The notes under the pieces were generated by a model. The model searched no databases. It was not told where the DNA came from and saw only the letters and a list, made by a program, of their open reading frames with translations. From Bacteroidota bacterium (GTDB lineage: Bacteria; Bacteroidota; Bacteroidia; Chitinophagales; Chitinophagaceae), in NCBI GenBank assembly GCA_024640225.1, contig JAHEFK010000004.1:21012-85011 (forward strand): a DNA stretch of 64,000 nucleotides, written 5' to 3'. The position numbers and the translations under genes are program-made. The stretch's first letter is position 1. Each line of letters begins with the position of its first letter. This document shows, piece after piece, positions 61,944 through 64,000 of this stretch.

Positions 61944-64000
61944 ATGTCATTACAAGCTACTACTGTCAAAATCCAAATGGAAGATGGCAAAGAGATATTA
62001 ATAAGTACGGGCAAATTAGCTCGTCAGGCAGATGGCGCAGTTACTGTTCAATGTGGTAATTGTATTTTATTAGCTACGGTATGCGCTAGTAAAGAACCAA
62101 AACCTGGACAATCGTTTTTCCCATTATCAGTAGACTATCAAGAAAAGATGGCATCGGCTGGTAAAATACCAGGATCGTTCTTTAAAAGAGAAGGTCGTAT
62201 CAATGATTACGAAATATTAATCTCTCGTTTAGTGGATAGAGCACTTCGTCCATTATTCCCTGAAGATTATTTATGTGATGTTCAAATTCAAGTAACCTTA
62301 ATTTCTTCTGATCCTGAAGTAATGCCTGATGCATTAGCTTGTTTAGCTGCTTCAGCTGCATTAGCAGTTTCTAACATACCTATTCAAGAAATTATTTCTG
62401 AAGTGCGTATTGCTAGAATTAATGGACAATATGTTATCAATCCTACAAGAACTGAACTTGCTACTGCAGATATGGACTTCATTATTGGTGCTACCAGCAA
62501 CAATATTATGATGGTGGAAGGAGAAGCTAAAGAATGCTTAGAAGCTGATGTTATTACTGCTATTGAATTAGCACACAAAGCGATTAAAATCCAAGTAAAA
62601 GCGCAAGAAGACTTAAGAAAACAATTAGCTATTACACCTCGTACGTATACGAAAGGTATCAGTGATGAGAACTTAGAAAATATGGTGAATGCATTTGCAG
62701 CTGATAAAATGCTACAAATCGCACGCAGTAAATCTACAAAAGCAGACAGAACCGATGCATTCAAAGCATTAGAAACTGAATTAGTAGCACACTTAGGGGA
62801 AGCTATCACTGAAGAAAATAAATCATTAGTAAAAACATATTTCGGCAATCTTCAGTATGACGTTGTTCGTAATATGATTTTAGAAGAGCGCATTCGATTA
62901 GATGGTAGAAAATTAGATGAAGTTCGTCCATTACACATGGAAATCGATTTCTTACCTTCTCCTCATGGTTCAGCGTTATTTACGCGTGGCGAAACGCAAT
63001 CGCTTACAACAGTAACTTTAGGAACAAGCCAAGATGAATTATTAATAGAAAATGCTGCATCAAGCAATTACGAAAAATTCATTTTACACTATAATTTCCC
63101 AGGATTTTCAACTGGTGAAGTAAAACCTAATCGCGGTCCAGGAAGACGTGAGGTTGGTCATGGTAATTTAGCTAAACGTTCTTTAGCGCAAATGATGCCA
63201 AGCAACGATTATCCTTATACCGTAAGGGTAGTGTCTGATATTTTAGAATCTAATGGATCTTCTTCTATGGCAACTGTTTGTGCTGGTTCCTTAGCACTTA
63301 TGGACGCCGGCGTACCAATGCCAAAACACGTTAGTGGCGTGGCAATGGGATTGATTTCTCGTAGTTCTGATAAAAAATTCGCAATTCTTACCGATATCTT
63401 AGGTGATGAAGATCACTTAGGTGATATGGACTTTAAAGTAACAGGTACTCAACAAGGTATCTGTGGTATCCAAATGGATATTAAAGTGGATGGTTTAAGC
63501 ATGGAAATCATGTCGCAAGCACTTGAACAAGCTAAACAAGGTAGATTACACATCTTAGAAGCTATGTATGCTTGCACACCAGCACACAGAACTGAACCAA
63601 AACCACACGCTCCTAGAATTGAACAAATAGTTATCGATAGAGAATTTATTGGTGCTGTGATTGGCCCAGGAGGAAAAATCATTCAAGAAATCCAACGCGA
63701 AACTAATACTACAATCACTATTGAAGAAGTAGACGAAACAGGTGTAGTAAAAATATTCTCTTCTAACAAAGAAAGTATTGAAAAAGCGATGAACTGGGTT
63801 AAAGGCATTGTTGCCGTTCCGGAAATTGGCGAAGAATACGATTCTGTAGTTAAAGGCATTAAAGAATTTGGTGCATTCGTAGAGTTTTTACCAGGCAAGC
63901 AAGGCTTACTTCACATTTCTGAAATTAGCTGGTCTAGATTAAATTCATTAGATGGTGTTTTAAAAGAAGGTGATAAAATTAGAATTAAACTAATTGGCAC
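61944..64000 (+). CDS. pnp: Polyribonucleotide nucleotidyltransferase (3' end beyond window)
   Basis: Phosphate-dependent 3'-5' exoribonuclease. The frame stays open from the ATG at 61944 to the right edge (about 685 codons). The two RNase PH cores are visible: the first has FPLSVDYQEKMASAGKIPG and FFKREGR, the second LDGRKLDEVRPL, LFTRGETQ and VVSDILESNGSSSMA. The KH domain has the GPGGKIIQEI loop (GAVIGPGGK), and the S1 domain begins at YDSVVKGIKEFGAFVEFL with QGLLHISEIS. Only the last part of S1 and the tail are missing. With RNase Y it forms the RNA-decay set of this region. Confidence 0.97.
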   Translation, partial: MSLQATTVKIQMEDGKEILISTGKLARQADGAVTVQCGNCILLATVCASKEPKPGQSFFPLSVDYQEKMASAGKIPGSFFKREGRINDYEILISRLVDRALRPLFPEDYLCDVQIQVTLISSDPEVMPDALACLAASAALAVSNIPIQEIISEVRIARINGQYVINPTRTELATADMDFIIGATSNNIMMVEGEAKECLEADVITAIELAHKAIKIQVKAQEDLRKQLAITPRTYTKGISDENLENMVNAFAADKMLQIARSKSTKADRTDAFKALETELVAHLGEAITEENKSLVKTYFGNLQYDVVRNMILEERIRLDGRKLDEVRPLHMEIDFLPSPHGSALFTRGETQSLTTVTLGTSQDELLIENAASSNYEKFILHYNFPGFSTGEVKPNRGPGRREVGHGNLAKRSLAQMMPSNDYPYTVRVVSDILESNGSSSMATVCAGSLALMDAGVPMPKHVSGVAMGLISRSSDKKFAILTDILGDEDHLGDMDFKVTGTQQGICGIQMDIKVDGLSMEIMSQALEQAKQGRLHILEAMYACTPAHRTEPKPHAPRIEQIVIDREFIGAVIGPGGKIIQEIQRETNTTITIEEVDETGVVKIFSSNKESIEKAMNWVKGIVAVPEIGEEYDSVVKGIKEFGAFVEFLPGKQGLLHISEISWSRLNSLDGVLKEGDKIRIKLIG

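Noticed and set aside
62384..63898. Several minus-strand frames of 70-150 residues
   Set aside because: Antisense shadows of pnp, which is continuous on the + strand with all domains.

Overview
The window is about 64 kb of AT-rich chromosome from a member of the Bacteroidota, most likely a Chitinophagales/Chitinophagaceae-type bacterium. The evidence is type IX secretion (T9SS) sorting domains of both type A and type B, Bacteroidota promoter elements (TAnnTTTG at -7) in front of many genes, little sign of Shine-Dalgarno sites, Bacteroidota-type SecA, MraY and FtsZ with lineage-specific insertions or tails, an S46 dipeptidyl-peptidase, and an Rpb6-like omega subunit. Almost everything is core genome. 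I see no prophage, insertion sequence, CRISPR array, tRNA or rRNA.

Layout. 1-4.3 kb: the end of an outer-membrane protein gene, a Mn/Fe superoxide dismutase, and the shikimate cluster aroB-aroA-aroC. 4.2-9.5 kb (minus): a secreted GH20 beta-hexosaminidase, pcm, a DUF5683 membrane protein and ribonuclease Y. 9.7-16.9 kb: a C40 peptidase with an unusual GTG start, a secreted protein built of about ten 35-residue repeats, infC and thrS (without rpmI-rplT), an orphan histidine kinase, and the peroxide pair ahpC/ahpD. 17-24.6 kb: an exported-protein block with a type B T9SS propeller protein, a DPP11-like S46 peptidase, a small secreted orphan and a large Asp-box (sortilin-like) type A T9SS protein. 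24.6-34.5 kb: recN, an RlmI-type methyltransferase, a small secreted repeat protein, secA, a DUF6580 membrane protein, an acyl-CoA dehydrogenase and a lipoprotein. 34.6-43 kb: a DEAD-box helicase with a DbpA-like domain and RGG tail, an RlpA-like protein with a stand-alone SET protein, uvrA, a fused two-ATPase oligopeptide ABC protein and AMP nucleosidase.

43-59 kb (minus) is a complete division and cell wall (dcw) cluster in transcription order mraZ-rsmH-ftsL-ftsI-murE-mraY-murD-ftsW-murG-murC-ftsQ-ftsA-ftsZ, closed by a strong terminator. Genes from mraZ to ftsQ touch or lie within about 20 bp. It makes lipid-linked peptidoglycan precursor and the septal synthesis machinery; murF and ddl are not here. 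Directly in front of mraZ is an exact 10-bp-period array of GTG decamers that looks like the MraZ operator. 59.3-64 kb: bamD and an omega-like RNA polymerase subunit, a YjjG-type HAD phosphatase, a DUF721 (DciA-like) protein, rpsO, and pnp running off the right edge.

The most interesting signals are the MraZ-box array, promoters so close to start codons that the mRNAs should be leaderless, two secreted proteins with very regular uncharacterised repeats, a 15-bp palindrome in the uvrA promoter, and an RlpA/SET-protein gene pair. I found no clear new multi-gene system.
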